DNA of 27,109 nt, taken from NCBI GenBank assembly GCA_003427395.1, contig BFEA01000005.1, positions 5,337,943-5,365,051 of the forward strand, given 5' to 3'. The DNA comes from Chara braunii. Taxonomy: Eukaryota > Streptophyta > Charophyceae > Charales > Characeae. Made by a program: the position numbers and the translations under genes. This document shows positions 19,084-27,109 of the stretch, piece after piece (position 1 is the first letter of the stretch; each line of letters begins with the position of its first letter). Below the pieces are notes generated by a model that worked only from the letters and a program-made list of their open reading frames with translations, was not told the origin of the DNA and did not search any database.

Positions 19084-19770
19084 TCACGCGTGACGCGGCC
19101 GGGAGGGTCCCGCGCTGCCTTGTGCAGTGCCGGACCGATGCGCTTGACAACGCAGCACTAGAAGCAGGGTAAGCAGGCGGAAGGACACGTTGGGCCGGCT
19201 GCAAGCTAGCGAATTGTTGCAACTGGTCGCCATCAGGGCCAAATCCTCGCGCAACTTCTCGAGTTCATCAAACACCATGGCGAGTTGGTCTATATGGTCT
19301 TCAACAGCCCGGACCTCTACTAAAGCCCTGAGAGGTGGGACGGTTTTCTCTTCCACCTCATCATCAGTTAAGGCGGTCACGGTACAGAAGACGGCTTCAT
19401 GAACCTTTACTTTGTCTCCCCTCTCCTTCTCCTTCTCCTCCTCTTCCCTCTTCAATGTTTTTTCATAAATGAACTGGTACTGCGCTTTCTCTGCCTCAAG
19501 GGCAACGTCCATTTGCAGCTTCCATTCTGCTGCATATGCCATGATGGAGGACGAGGGTGTCAATACGTCTCTCAAGAGAGGTCCGTACTTCCTCACACTT
19601 CGGGGACGAACACTTCTCTTCCCTCTCTTCACCCCCTCGAGAGCAACACTCAGAAGGTTCTCTCTTCTCTCTCTCTCTCTCTTGTTTGCGATCGTGTAGA
19701 AGCAGGCATTTAATGAACCCCAATGAAAGAAACAGTCTTGAAAGCAATTAGAAGAGAAGGTAGAATTCAT
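19084..19770 (-). CDS. Element D gag-like coiled-coil protein (probably decayed)
   Basis: A 228-codon minus-strand frame with an ATG at 19770. A second likely start is the Met at MAYAAEWKLQMDVALEAEKA. The middle (about residues 75-195) is a charged coiled coil with a Lys/Glu run. Its style matches long helical gag N-termini of plant Ty3/gypsy elements and the plus-strand gag-like ORF at 1079, but I cannot show homology between them by eye. The last 35-40 residues look frameshifted. No capsid, zinc knuckle or pol follows on the left. It lies about 1.2 kb downstream of a primer-binding site and LTR, which supports gag. A host protein is the alternative. Confidence 0.5.
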   Translation of the reverse strand: MNSTFSSNCFQDCFFHWGSLNACFYTIANKRERERRENLLSVALEGVKRGKRSVRPRSVRKYGPLLRDVLTPSSSIMAYAAEWKLQMDVALEAEKAQYQFIYEKTLKREEEEKEKERGDKVKVHEAVFCTVTALTDDEVEEKTVPPLRALVEVRAVEDHIDQLAMVFDELEKLREDLALMATSCNNSLACSRPNVSFRLLTLLLVLRCQAHRSGTAQGSAGPSRPRHA

Positions 19771-20995
19771 AGCCGGAGCGGCAATTCATTTGGACTGGAG
19801 AGCAGTCAAAACAAAAAAAATAAAGATCAGAGAGATCTGATTCGGCCACACAGTCTGGTCCGGCCACGCCTGAGGTCCTCTCAAGCCTAACTGGACTCAG
19901 CTCCGTGAAGACACGGCAAATCAAATTCAAATTGTACTACGCAAATGCAAGAGAGATTTGAGTGGTGTCCAAGGTGCAAGTCAGGCGGCAGATCGTGCGG
20001 CAAAGTCTGATAAAACGTCTCAGTTGAGATCCCCTCAGCAGCGAGTGTCCTGGTCCGAAAGCATGAACTCCGAGTCCCAATCAAATAGAGCAAAGTAACT
20101 GACGTCAACAGATTTGGGCCTGAGGGGCCCTTCTTGTTTGAGCCCGGTCCCACTGAGTCCCAATTGTTCCCAGTGGAGTCAGAACCGGGTCCCAACCAAG
20201 AAGAGTTCCACAAAAACCTACTTCCCTACCGAATTGAAAAACGAAATTTAGCCCCAGAAAGAACCTATAGACTACAGAATGAAATAAACAAAGCACTGTA
20301 GAAACATATAGCATGGCACGCAAGATACTCCATTCATTCACTCGTCAGGTGAGTAAGCAGTTCACACACCTCAGAGATCAAGACTATGGAGGATGGAAGA
20401 AGAACCCAGAATACCCCAGCAGGCAGTCAATTCCATGCACACACACATGGGCACCCTAGCGGCACGACATTTACCTGAGTGGTCCGGCTCTTGAGATGAA
20501 AACAAACTCACCCCCGTCTCACATAGTCTTCCTGACCCAATTAGCATCCTCTACACTAGTGTCCTATCATCTAGGAGGGTCAACTTCTACCCCAAAGTAC
20601 AACGCCAGATCCCCCGTTGATGTTGAAATAGCAACTTGCAGTCCGTAGGTGGAGATATGGCTGCCACCCTCACGCTCGCCTAACTTCAGGGGAGCCCTAA
20701 AGTCACTCCTCGTCTTCCTTGAAGTCCAAATTCCAGTTGTAGGTGCCCTTCGCTGTCGCCTCTCTCAAGTTGCATCACGAAGTCCCACCTTGTGTCTCGC
20801 CACCACAAACATCCACTCAAGCAACCTGGTCGAGTCTAATGTCGACCCTATATGGCCCTGCCACATCGGAGCAGCTTCCCTTTACCACGCTGCCCCACTT
20901 AACCCTAACTTCCGCCCTAACCCTGAGTGGTTAGCCCGTACCACTAGGGTTAGGGTTATGGCGGCAAAGTCAACTCTCGCCAGCAAGTAGAATCC
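19771..20995 (-). other. Element D 5' leader between PBS and gag
   Basis: No coding content. Near the PBS, CCCTAAC or GGGTTAG motifs occur four times within about 70 bp (20890-20956). A TGACGTCA palindrome is at 20100-20107. A TC-rich run at 19658-19683 is just inside the gag end. Confidence 0.45.
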
Positions 20996-21007
20996 GCTCC
21001 GATACCA
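20996..21007 (-). promoter_or_regulatory. Primer-binding site complementary to initiator tRNA-Met
   Basis: The minus strand reads TGGTATCGGAGC, one base off the common plant Ty3/gypsy and Ty1/copia PBS TGGTATCAGAGC. It lies one base inside the TG/CA terminus of the adjacent LTR. Minus-strand cDNA synthesis would start here. Confidence 0.85.
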
Positions 21008-21008
21008 A

Positions 21009-22379
21009 TGTTACGATCCTGGCCAATTTCGAAGTATACATTCATTAGAAAGTACAATGCCATCCAATTGCAAAAAGAAATGAATGAACTTGAGAGGAGA
21101 GAGAGGGAAAGAAGAAGAAGAAGAAGAAAGAAAGAAGAAGAAGATGATGTACTCCAGCATAATCCAATGACAAAGCTCTTCTTCTTCGCCAACCAATATC
21201 CTCCTCCTTATCTCCTCCCGTCTTATTCAAACAAGAAATAACAATAATAATGTTGAATGATTGAACCAGAATCAATGTCCGAATCCCACTTCTACTGCAG
21301 GCACAACATGAGGTCCACCATAGCCATGGCCACCCTTCCTCTCCTCGTCATATAGGCCAAGGCTATGGCGGAGCACTGAGGGCTCTACCCTCCTGTCCAA
21401 AGGACAACCCAAAGCAGCTATGCCGCTGCTCTCTTGTCCCAAGGTTGACAACAGGCAGCTATGCCGCTGCCCACTCAACCGCCATGCTTGACTCTATCCC
21501 GAGCTTCCTTGGTGCGGCACTACCCCAACGGGGGCCTTCCAGATGCAGCGCCTAACAAGGTGATGAAGATGGTGTCCACCACAGCTAGGTAAGTACCTCG
21601 CCACTCTCCTCCATGGTCCCCTTCTCCCTCCTCCTCCTACCGGTAGAGCTCCACCATAGCCAAGGTGGAAGCTCCCGACTTCTTCCTCCCAACAGCGCTG
21701 TAGCAGCCAGCGCTCTTCCAACCAACACTCCAGCAGCGTGACGCCCAACTCGCACACTGAAGAATGAGGCCGAGCTCTTCCCTCAGCCTCTTGATATAGC
21801 GGCCTAATTGCCTCCTGGGGGGTGACTTCCAGGCCACTCGGCCTCCCAAGCAACCGGTACCTCCTCCCTTTCGGAGGTGAAACATCATTGCAGACTCTGA
21901 TATTGCCCGTATAGGCTCTAGACTCACACTGGATGGACTGGTACCGGCATAGACCTAGCCTACCGCTACTGGGCCTCTAAAAATGCCAACTTTATCTTCT
22001 TTTGCTCGACCTCGAGTACCCGCCGCATCTACTGCTACTGGGTGTGGTACCGGCCTACCTGCTATTTGAGTGTTTTTCCGCTGCTCTAAGCACCACGGGC
22101 CCCTGGCTCCACTGCTTGAGTGTTTTCCCTGTTGCAACCCTCAATGCCACGGCAACAGGTAAGTACCGGCCCTACGGGCCTGCCAAACAAGCAAGTACCC
22201 TTGCAGGTCACACACACACTCATGCAAGCACTCAAACAGGCACGCAAGTCAACAGGCACGCACACATACAAACTCAGAAAACTCAGCAGAATGCGGGAAT
22301 CTCAGCAAGGCATCCACTCCATCGGCAGAACTTCATAAATCAACAGTGTTCTCAGTTTGTGTTATGACGGGTCATTACA
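21009..22379 (-). repeat. Candidate 5' LTR of element D (1,371 bp)
   Basis: On plus coordinates the segment starts TGTTACGATCC next to the PBS and a TG..CA partner end, GGGTCATTACA, is at 22379. The two ends are similar in inverted orientation, as LTR ends are. The PBS side is strongly supported; the far end is a best guess because no second LTR copy is in the window. Inside are a purine-rich GAA tract (21095-21145), two identical 16-nt hairpins (21414-21429, 21455-21470) and CA-rich sequence near 22205. No clear TATA box was identified. No coding content. Confidence 0.65.
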
Positions 22380-22865
22380 ATATAAAGTAGAGGAAAATTC
22401 TTAAGGAAAAGCTATCGAAAATTGTTAGATGTACCACAATAGGAAGGCAAGGTAGAATACATGAGGATTGTAGAATGGAGGACAGTGTGGGAGTGGGGAT
22501 AGAGAGCGAGGGGGGGGGATACAGTTGAGACAAGGGATAAAAAGGACAAACAAGGGGAAAATTCTTAAAGAAAACCTATCGAAAACTGTTGAGAGGCAGG
22601 ACGTTATGTGTTCGATTGATTCACAACTCGAACCAACATTCATATGTTCCCATACACATCTGCAATGACAGGGAGACTGGGGAAAGCAGATTCACACCAT
22701 AGCCATGGAGAGATATTGCACAGCGGAAGCCAAAGCCAGATGTAAAAATTGAGAGAAAAATGTTCCAATCAATTATTTATTAAACCCCCTGCTCTCCTCC
22801 TGTCAACTGAACAACTCCAAGAATAGCCCATTGTTGAAAACAGCATCTCATCATGCCCCGAGCCT
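22380..22865. other. No gene; 35-bp direct repeat
   Basis: Two related 35-bp blocks with AAAATTCTTAA and CTATCGAAAA are at 22392-22426 and 22556-22590, 164 bp apart, with four to five differences. A G8-9 run is near 22511. Nothing else is recognisable. Confidence 0.55.
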
Positions 22866-23159
22866 GTGAGTACAAGCACTGATCTGGCATCGGCCAGATA
22901 CCAAGTCGCAGCGCCGCAAACAACCGCGAAGAATAAGGTGAGCCTCGATGAAGAAGATGATGGCTGCCCTGGTATGGCATCAACTACCAACGCGCAAACT
23001 GCTCAAGGAAGAAAGTGGGTGTTCTTCAATCCCACAAACAGCAACGTGATGGCAATAGCATCAGCACTTGGAAGACCTCCTACAGGTGCTGCCTCCTCAA
23101 GCAACAGGGCACCCCAGCTATGGCTGCCCAACTTCCCCTTCGAAGAGGAAGAAGACTAA
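22866..23159 (+). CDS. Unidentified coding-like segment
   Basis: A 97-codon frame that opens at GTG, with no ATG near the left end; the first internal ATG is MASTTNAQTA. The composition is normal protein-like rather than low-complexity. It includes GRKWVFFNPTNSNVMAIASA and an acidic C-terminus. I do not recognise it. Together with the next frame and the poly(A) downstream it could be the 3' part of a retrocopied transcript or an exon of an unknown gene. Confidence 0.3.
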   Translation: MSTSTDLASARYQVAAPQTTAKNKVSLDEEDDGCPGMASTTNAQTAQGRKWVFFNPTNSNVMAIASALGRPPTGAASSSNRAPQLWLPNFPFEEEED

Positions 23160-23226
23160 GCGCTGGAAATAGTGCTGCTCACGTACTCCCATCACATCTT
23201 CCCAAAATGAGAAAAAAACCTCAAAC

Positions 23227-23454
23227 TTGTCGGCCTCTCCCTACTTCTACCCGGCTTCCCTAGACCTACAACACCGCAGTCACCTACGAACCTATCTGAC
23301 CGTCGGAACAGCAAACATCTACGGCCAAACAGTCAAGATCACCCACTCTGACATCCTAAATCATCCAATTTTCATCACTTGTCAATCATTAATGTATTTC
23401 CATTATAAGGGACGCTGGGCCTGGTTCCCAGCACGCGATGCTCCCCACGAATAG
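23227..23454 (+). CDS. Unidentified coding-like segment upstream of poly(A)
   Basis: A 75-codon frame with protein-like composition, including TYLTVGTANIYGQTVKITHS and FHYKGRWAWFPAR. The first codon is not ATG. It ends 12 bases before the 29-nt poly(A). It is in a different frame from 22866-23159; a frameshift or removed intron could connect them. No family recognised. Confidence 0.3.
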   Translation: MSASPYFYPASLDLQHRSHLRTYLTVGTANIYGQTVKITHSDILNHPIFITCQSLMYFHYKGRWAWFPARDAPHE

Positions 23455-23462
23455 ATTAGAGC

Positions 23463-23466
<4 letters not shown>

Positions 23467-23495
<29 letters not shown>
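23467..23495 (+). repeat. 29-nt poly(A) tract
   Basis: An uninterrupted A29 follows the coding-like frame ending at 23454. It resembles the 3' end of a retroposed transcript. Confidence 0.9.
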
Positions 23496-23497
<2 letters not shown>

Positions 23498-23683
23498 TCT
23501 GCCTACATGCATCTGGATGGAAATTTATACCACGGGGACCCAAGACTAGGACAGACAAACGAGAGACCTACGGGCCTACCAGTTTCCAAAAGCGCGGCAA
23601 GAGCTGCAGTGTCTAAAGACTGCCAGATAGAGACTACCCGTGATAGGTGCACAGATCAAGCCCACTAGGACTAAAAAAAAAAA

Positions 23684-23731
23684 GCTAGTAAGCAACACAT
23701 ACAAACTGTAGGTCGTGGGATCGAGTCCCGA
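23684..23731 (+). other. tRNA-like fragment, possible SINE head
   Basis: AGGTC (23710-23714) followed by GGG-ATCGAGT-CCC (23717-23729) looks like a class I tRNA variable loop and T-arm (pol III B box). AGCTAGTAAGCAAC upstream resembles a shortened D-arm (A box). An A-run precedes it (23673-23683). No full cloverleaf can be folded, so it is not a functional tRNA gene. Confidence 0.35.
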
Positions 23732-23814
23732 AGGGCTCAGAATAGGGAAACAACAGACAAACTTATGTACAGCCCGCGTGAGCAACTGCAATTCCTTGCA
23801 TTCCTACCCTCCCG

Positions 23815-24287
23815 GGGAGCGAGGACCCTGAGCTAGCACGTCCACGAGGAGACCGTTCGGGCAATTGCCCTTTTTTCTCAGCCTCGTAGAACCGCACAAC
23901 TGGATTTGCAAACTTGAAAAGTTCCTACCTTGTAAACCAACGGTCCTCTGTGTGAGGTTGGAAGCAGAACATCACGAAGTGTTCGCAGTTGGGGCTTGTG
24001 CCCCACTCATACTCTACGCTCTAAACTTCATATCCCTTTCTAGGGATAGGAGGTCCAAACTGTGGTGGCCTATCAGGAAATGCATCAGCACGAGTGAAAG
24101 GCAACAATTTGGACAGTTTGGAGGCATTGAAGACCGGATAGGTCCTAATATGAGGGGGTACAGCGAGCACATAGGAGGGTCCAAATGGATTTGCCCTCAC
24201 ATTATCAAGCACCTGCCATGGGCCATAGTAAACAGGCAACAACTTTCTGGATATGTCATGTTTGTCAGTTAGTTTAGATCGTTTCAC
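23815..24287 (-). pseudogene. Element C integrase C-terminal domain
   Basis: The minus-strand frame 24287-24021 reads KLLPVYYGPWQVLDNV, SYVLAVPPHIRTYPVFNASK and LSKLLPF, the SH3-like DNA-binding end of Ty3/gypsy integrase. After its stop, another frame continues with FVMFCFQPHTEDRWFTR and VVRFYEAEKKGQLPERSPRG to about 23815. The latter may be a decayed chromodomain-like extension, but that is only a guess. Confidence 0.7.
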
Positions 24288-24381
24288 TCAGACCCAGTGA
24301 CCTGGCGGTATAGTAGAGGGAGAGTGATGCTTATTAGCTTGTTCGATCATACTCTTATGGGCCTTGAACATGTTAGTTCGA

Positions 24382-25174
24382 TCACATTTGAGGCCTTGAA
24401 CTCTTGGTGAATTCTGCAGTCCTAGGAGTCATTATCGGATTATCCTTGTCAACAAGATCATCAAGAGGTTGCCTTGGATCTCTGGCAAAGTGCAGCCTAT
24501 AGGGTGTAAAGCTCGTAGTGTTGTGTACAGACATGTTATACATCAGCTGTGCCCTGGACAAATCTTTGTCCCAGTCCTGCTGATCAGGTGTGATCACAGG
24601 ACGCAGCAGCTGAAACAAGACTTGGTACATCACATGACGCTTCAGGATGCCGACCAGAAGTTGTGTCTAGCCTAGAATGAAGGTAGTTTTTGCAGAAAGA
24701 CTGCCGCTCATCGCTGCAAAATTTGGGGTCTTTGTCGCTAACAATTGAGGTTGGGCACCCATGGACATTAAACCACCTCTCAGCAAACAACTTTTTGACC
24801 AGAGGTACTCTGGCCTCAGCAGGTAAGGGAATAAACTCAACAAACTTAGAGAAACGATCAACACACACCATTACCTGTTTCATGCCACATGGAGTAGCAT
24901 TGCCCAGATCAGTGAAGTCAACAGACACAGACTCGCCAGGACCATCAGGAATAGGCAAAGGTTTGAGTAGTCCCACAGGAGGTCGTTTGTGGACCTTGTT
25001 CCTTTGGCACAACTCACAACTCTCCAAGTACTCGAGTATATCCTCTCTCATCTTAAGCCAATTGAAGCGTTGGGTCAGGGCAGCATAGGTCTTTAGGAAC
25101 CCAAAATGACCACGAGCATCATGATATTCTGAAATAAGATAAGTTATGATTTCCTGGTCGTTGGGAATACACAA
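24382..25174 (-). pseudogene. Element C integrase, HHCC finger and two catalytic Asp, Glu lost
   Basis: The frame 25174-24584 has the zinc finger EYHDARGHFGFLK to CELCQRN, then RPPVGLLKPLPIPDGP. Catalytic Asp residues are in VDFTDLG (Asp at 24917-24919) and SDKDPKF (24728-24736). After GRHPE the sequence jumps, without the conserved DGQTE segment, to the next frame (24633-24382, MYQVLFQLLRPVITPDQQDW). A short deletion near 24635 therefore removed the catalytic Glu and shifted the frame. The rest of the core, through ARDPRQPLDDLV, is well preserved. Confidence 0.85.
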
Positions 25175-25198
25175 ATGTTCCTTCCCCTTGTTGATCTT

Positions 25199-25761
25199 CT
25201 ACCACAATCCTAAGGTTAAGGCATAGCAAGGCTCAGAATTGGGGTCAGTTTGCAGATTCCTAACTATGGGACCAAAGACTGGGTCTTGAGGCAGTGCATC
25301 TGCAATGGCCTGTCCAGTAGAATCCCCAAACGAGTAAGTATGCACAATGGCAGCAAAAGTGTCAGGTCTGCGAGAGAGTGCATCAGCCACTCTATTGTAG
25401 CATCCTTTCTTGTGCTTAAGTTCAAAGTCAAAACCATCTATGAATTGAATGTACCTCGCCTAGTTTGTCATTCAACTGCCCCTGGGTCTTCATCACTGCA
25501 ATGTAGAATGATCTGAATAGATCTTGAAGTGTACCCAATAAGAAGTGTTTCCACTGTTTGAGGGCACAAACCAGAGCATACAATTCCTTCTCATAGGTTA
25601 AATGCTTGAATGCACTGCACTTTTATCTTCTTACTCGTGAATTCTACTGGTCATACCTGTCCCATCATCTTGCTGCAAAAATGCACCTACACCATACCGA
25701 CTTGCATTTGTTGCAAGGTAGGGTGGCAGTTTGAGCACAGGTACCTGGGTAAGGGTTTTCT
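25199..25761 (-). pseudogene. Element C RNase H and linker
   Basis: The minus strand reads PFWWTPTCQLAFSRLKKTL near 25800, then PYLATNASRYGVGAFLQQDD (RNase H start), all across frameshifts. The end is well preserved: FDFELKHKKGCYNRVADALS then RRPD (25430-25370), with the conserved Asp of the ADALSR motif kept. The linker to integrase (25370-25199) ends in TAG 25199-25201; the integrase frame begins just after. Confidence 0.75.
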
Positions 25762-26520
25762 TCAATCTAGAGAAAGCCAACTGACATGTGGGTGTCCACC
25801 AGAAGGGAACATCCTTAGCCAGCAGGTTAGTGAGGGGGGTGGAATAGTAGAAAAGTTCCTTATGAACTTCCTATAATAGGATGCCAAACCAATGAATGAC
25901 CTAATATCTCTGACTGTATGAGGTTGGGGCCAATCCTTAACAACAGCCACTTTAGAGGCTTCTGGGGAGAGACCCTCTACAAAAATGACATGACCCAAAT
26001 ACAAGACAAAAGAGGCACCAAAGGATGACTTTTCTTTAATAATCTTGTACTTGTTTTCTCTCAAAATCTGCAGAACCTACCTCATATGAATAGCACGTTC
26101 TTCAATAGTCTTGTTCAATACAAGTATGCCATCTAAATAGACAACAACAAAACGATTCAGAAAAGGTCGAAATATACGATCCATTTCGGTTTGGAAGGTA
26201 CCTGGTGCATTGCACAAACCAAATGGCATGACCAGATCCTCATAGGTGTCATAGGTGCCATACTGGGTCTTGAAGGTTGTCTTGTGCACATCCTCTTCAG
26301 CCATTTCAGTCTGATGATACCCGGATTTCAGATCAATTTTGTTGAAGACCTTGCAGCCTTGCACCATATCCAAAAGAGCCATTTCAGTATGATGATACCC
26401 GGATTCCAGATCAATTTTGTTGAAGACCTTGCAGCCTTGCACCATATCCAAAAGATCCTCGATCCTAGGCAAGGGTTTTGAGCTCTTCCTAGTGATCTTG
26501 TCAGTTGGGCCTGATCCATC
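25762..26520 (-). pseudogene. Element C reverse transcriptase, duplicated motif A, YLDG
   Basis: The frame 26472-26077 starts in PRIEDLLDMVQGCKVFNKID. The segment with the first catalytic Asp is present twice in tandem (see 26300-26455). Then come KTTFKTQYGTYDTYEDLVMP, FGLCNAPGTFQ and YLDGIL. The third catalytic Asp is Gly (codon 26128-26130). A TAG follows near 26086-26088 and the same frame continues as the thumb (26064-25762, SFGASFVLYLGHVIFVEGLS). Upstream of 26472 the fingers region is mostly deleted: the frame jumps from the RT N-terminus (about 26530) to DKITRKSSKPLPRIE. This enzyme cannot be active. Confidence 0.85.
26300..26455 (-). repeat. 78-bp in-frame tandem duplication in RT motif A
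   Basis: Units 26300-26377 and 26378-26455 differ at two bases. 78 bp is 26 codons, so LLDMVQGCKVFNKIDL is repeated in frame, doubling the first catalytic Asp region. Confidence 0.95.
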
Positions 26521-26601
26521 CTTTCTTAGTTAAAGAACTATTTCCTTAGCTCATTCAACTCAGTAGGAGACATCCTATACACTCTGCCTTGGGAGGGGTA
26601 G
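26516..26601. repeat. First copy of an ~85-bp direct repeat (second at 27025-27109)
   Basis: 26516-26601 and 27025-27109 align with one 1-base gap and about six substitutions, 509 bp apart. Both encode the RT N-terminal piece of element C. The second copy runs to the window end, so the repeat unit is at least this long. Confidence 0.9.
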
Positions 26602-26782
26602 AGCCAATCAGAATCTCAATCTGATGTTTCGTTTGCCTATGGACAAGTCTAGTAGGCTCCTGAGCCAAGTCAACAAGGTCATCAATCACCTTCTTGATGA
26701 TGAGGTCACACTGAGGAGAGGATGTATCTATTTGTGAGACATAAGCAACAAACAAATTGTTATGGTCAGTTTCCTTAGACAA
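26555..26782 (-). pseudogene. Element C protease-RT linker and RT N-terminus
   Basis: The minus-strand frame reads LVDLAQEPTRLVHRQTKHQI then EILIGSTPPK, the conserved RT lead-in also seen in element B (HKIEFIEGSTPPKG). It then shifts: YRMS-type residues (about 26575-26565) are one frame over. The preceding residues, FVAYVSQIDTSSPQCDLIIK, are linker. Confidence 0.7.
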
Positions 26783-26879
26783 GTTGTAAAACTCTTTTGC
26801 CCTCAGGCAATAGCAACTTGTCTTAGGATCATAGTCAGTGGCTAAGACCCATGGGCTTAACTCACCCTATGCATTCTTC

Positions 26880-26990
26880 AATTGAACATTGGGCAGGGCC
26901 CAATCAAATTGAAGGGTTAGTGGCTTTAAGCCACTTAAGACTCAGGACCATGTCAAATGGAAGGTGCGCAAACATATAAAAGTTAAAGAC
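26880..26990 (-). pseudogene. Element C protease C-terminal fragment
   Basis: NFYMFAHLPFDMVLSLKWLK (26984-26925) matches the second retropepsin signature (FDxVLGxxWL), with Ser at the usual Gly. A TGA follows within ten codons. No active-site DSG/DTG is upstream before the window edge, where a copy of the RT N-terminus appears instead. Confidence 0.6.
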
Positions 26991-27109
26991 TTTGTCTGAC
27001 CTCCCCCTTAGCAGCAAAATTGCCCCATCCTTTCTTAGTTAGAGAACTATTCCTTAGCTCATTCAACTCGGCAGGAGACATCCTATACGCTCTGCCCTTG
27101 GTAGGGGTA

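Larger units (their letters stand above)
23770..27109 (-). mobile_element. Element C: decayed Ty3/gypsy pol, minus strand, continues past the window
   Basis: Read leftwards from the window edge: protease end, linker, RT, RNase H, integrase and integrase C-terminal domain. The sequence is A+T-richer and CpG-poor compared with element A. There are two tandem duplications, a deletion in the RT fingers, several stops, and a missing integrase Glu. Its gag and 5' LTR would lie to the right of the window; no 3' LTR could be defined to the left. Confidence 0.88.

Noticed and set aside
20320-20350. CUGACGA-like hammerhead box on the minus strand
   Set aside because: CUGANGA is allowed in the hammerhead core, but no stem II and no GAAA follow within range.
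22086-22271. Cys/Val-rich minus-strand frame
   Set aside because: It is produced by a CA-rich repeat near 22205; no signal of coding.
23684-23731. Functional tRNA gene
   Set aside because: Only the T-arm and variable loop look right; acceptor and D-arm cannot be folded.
9614-24287. Elements B and C as two halves of one element split by nested insertions
   Set aside because: Both carry overlapping RT segments with clearly different residues, so they are separate copies of different lineages.

Overview
The window is a eukaryotic, almost certainly plant-lineage (streptophyte), repeat-rich nuclear region. It holds decayed Ty3/gypsy-type LTR retrotransposons on both strands, an LTR next to an initiator-Met tRNA primer-binding site of the plant type, microsatellites, and no convincing single-copy host gene. 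Many ORFs have no credible ATG and domains continue across frameshifts, so most coding entries are pseudogenes. A charophyte such as Chara is a guess from style only; nothing in the sequence proves it.

Layout, left to right. 1-74 is a (GA)n microsatellite. 1079-2915 is a coiled-coil gag-like pseudogene split by a roughly 711-bp insertion that preserves its frame. 2940-8310 (+) is element A, a GC-rich Ty3/gypsy element in the order gag, protease, RT, RNase H, integrase, with several frameshifts and stops; an A+T-richer tail follows to about 9600. Inside that tail an exact 194-bp duplication flanks a 38-bp Nextera mate-pair junction adapter (9196-9233), which is an assembly artefact. 9614-12277 (-) is element B, a 3'-truncated Ty3/gypsy copy (gag, CCHC zinc knuckle, protease, RT with YLDE in place of YLDD). 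12278-19083 is a 6.8-kb block with no recognisable protein. It contains an array of five hairpins sharing the loop ATAAGTTT, a five-copy tandem repeat of about 122 bp with alternating subtypes, and on the minus strand a hammerhead-ribozyme core beside a (TG)n tract. 19084-22379 (-) is a gag-only element D with an LTR and PBS. 22380-23769 has an unidentified coding-like segment ending near a 29-nt poly(A), and a tRNA-like SINE fragment. 23770-27109 (-) is element C, a CpG-poor Ty3/gypsy pol (protease end, RT, RNase H, integrase) with internal duplications and a lost integrase catalytic Glu; it runs off the right edge.

Nothing here works as an intact pathway: all three RTs are broken at or next to the catalytic motif. 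The most interesting non-standard material is the structured, coding-free block 15.9-18.1 kb.
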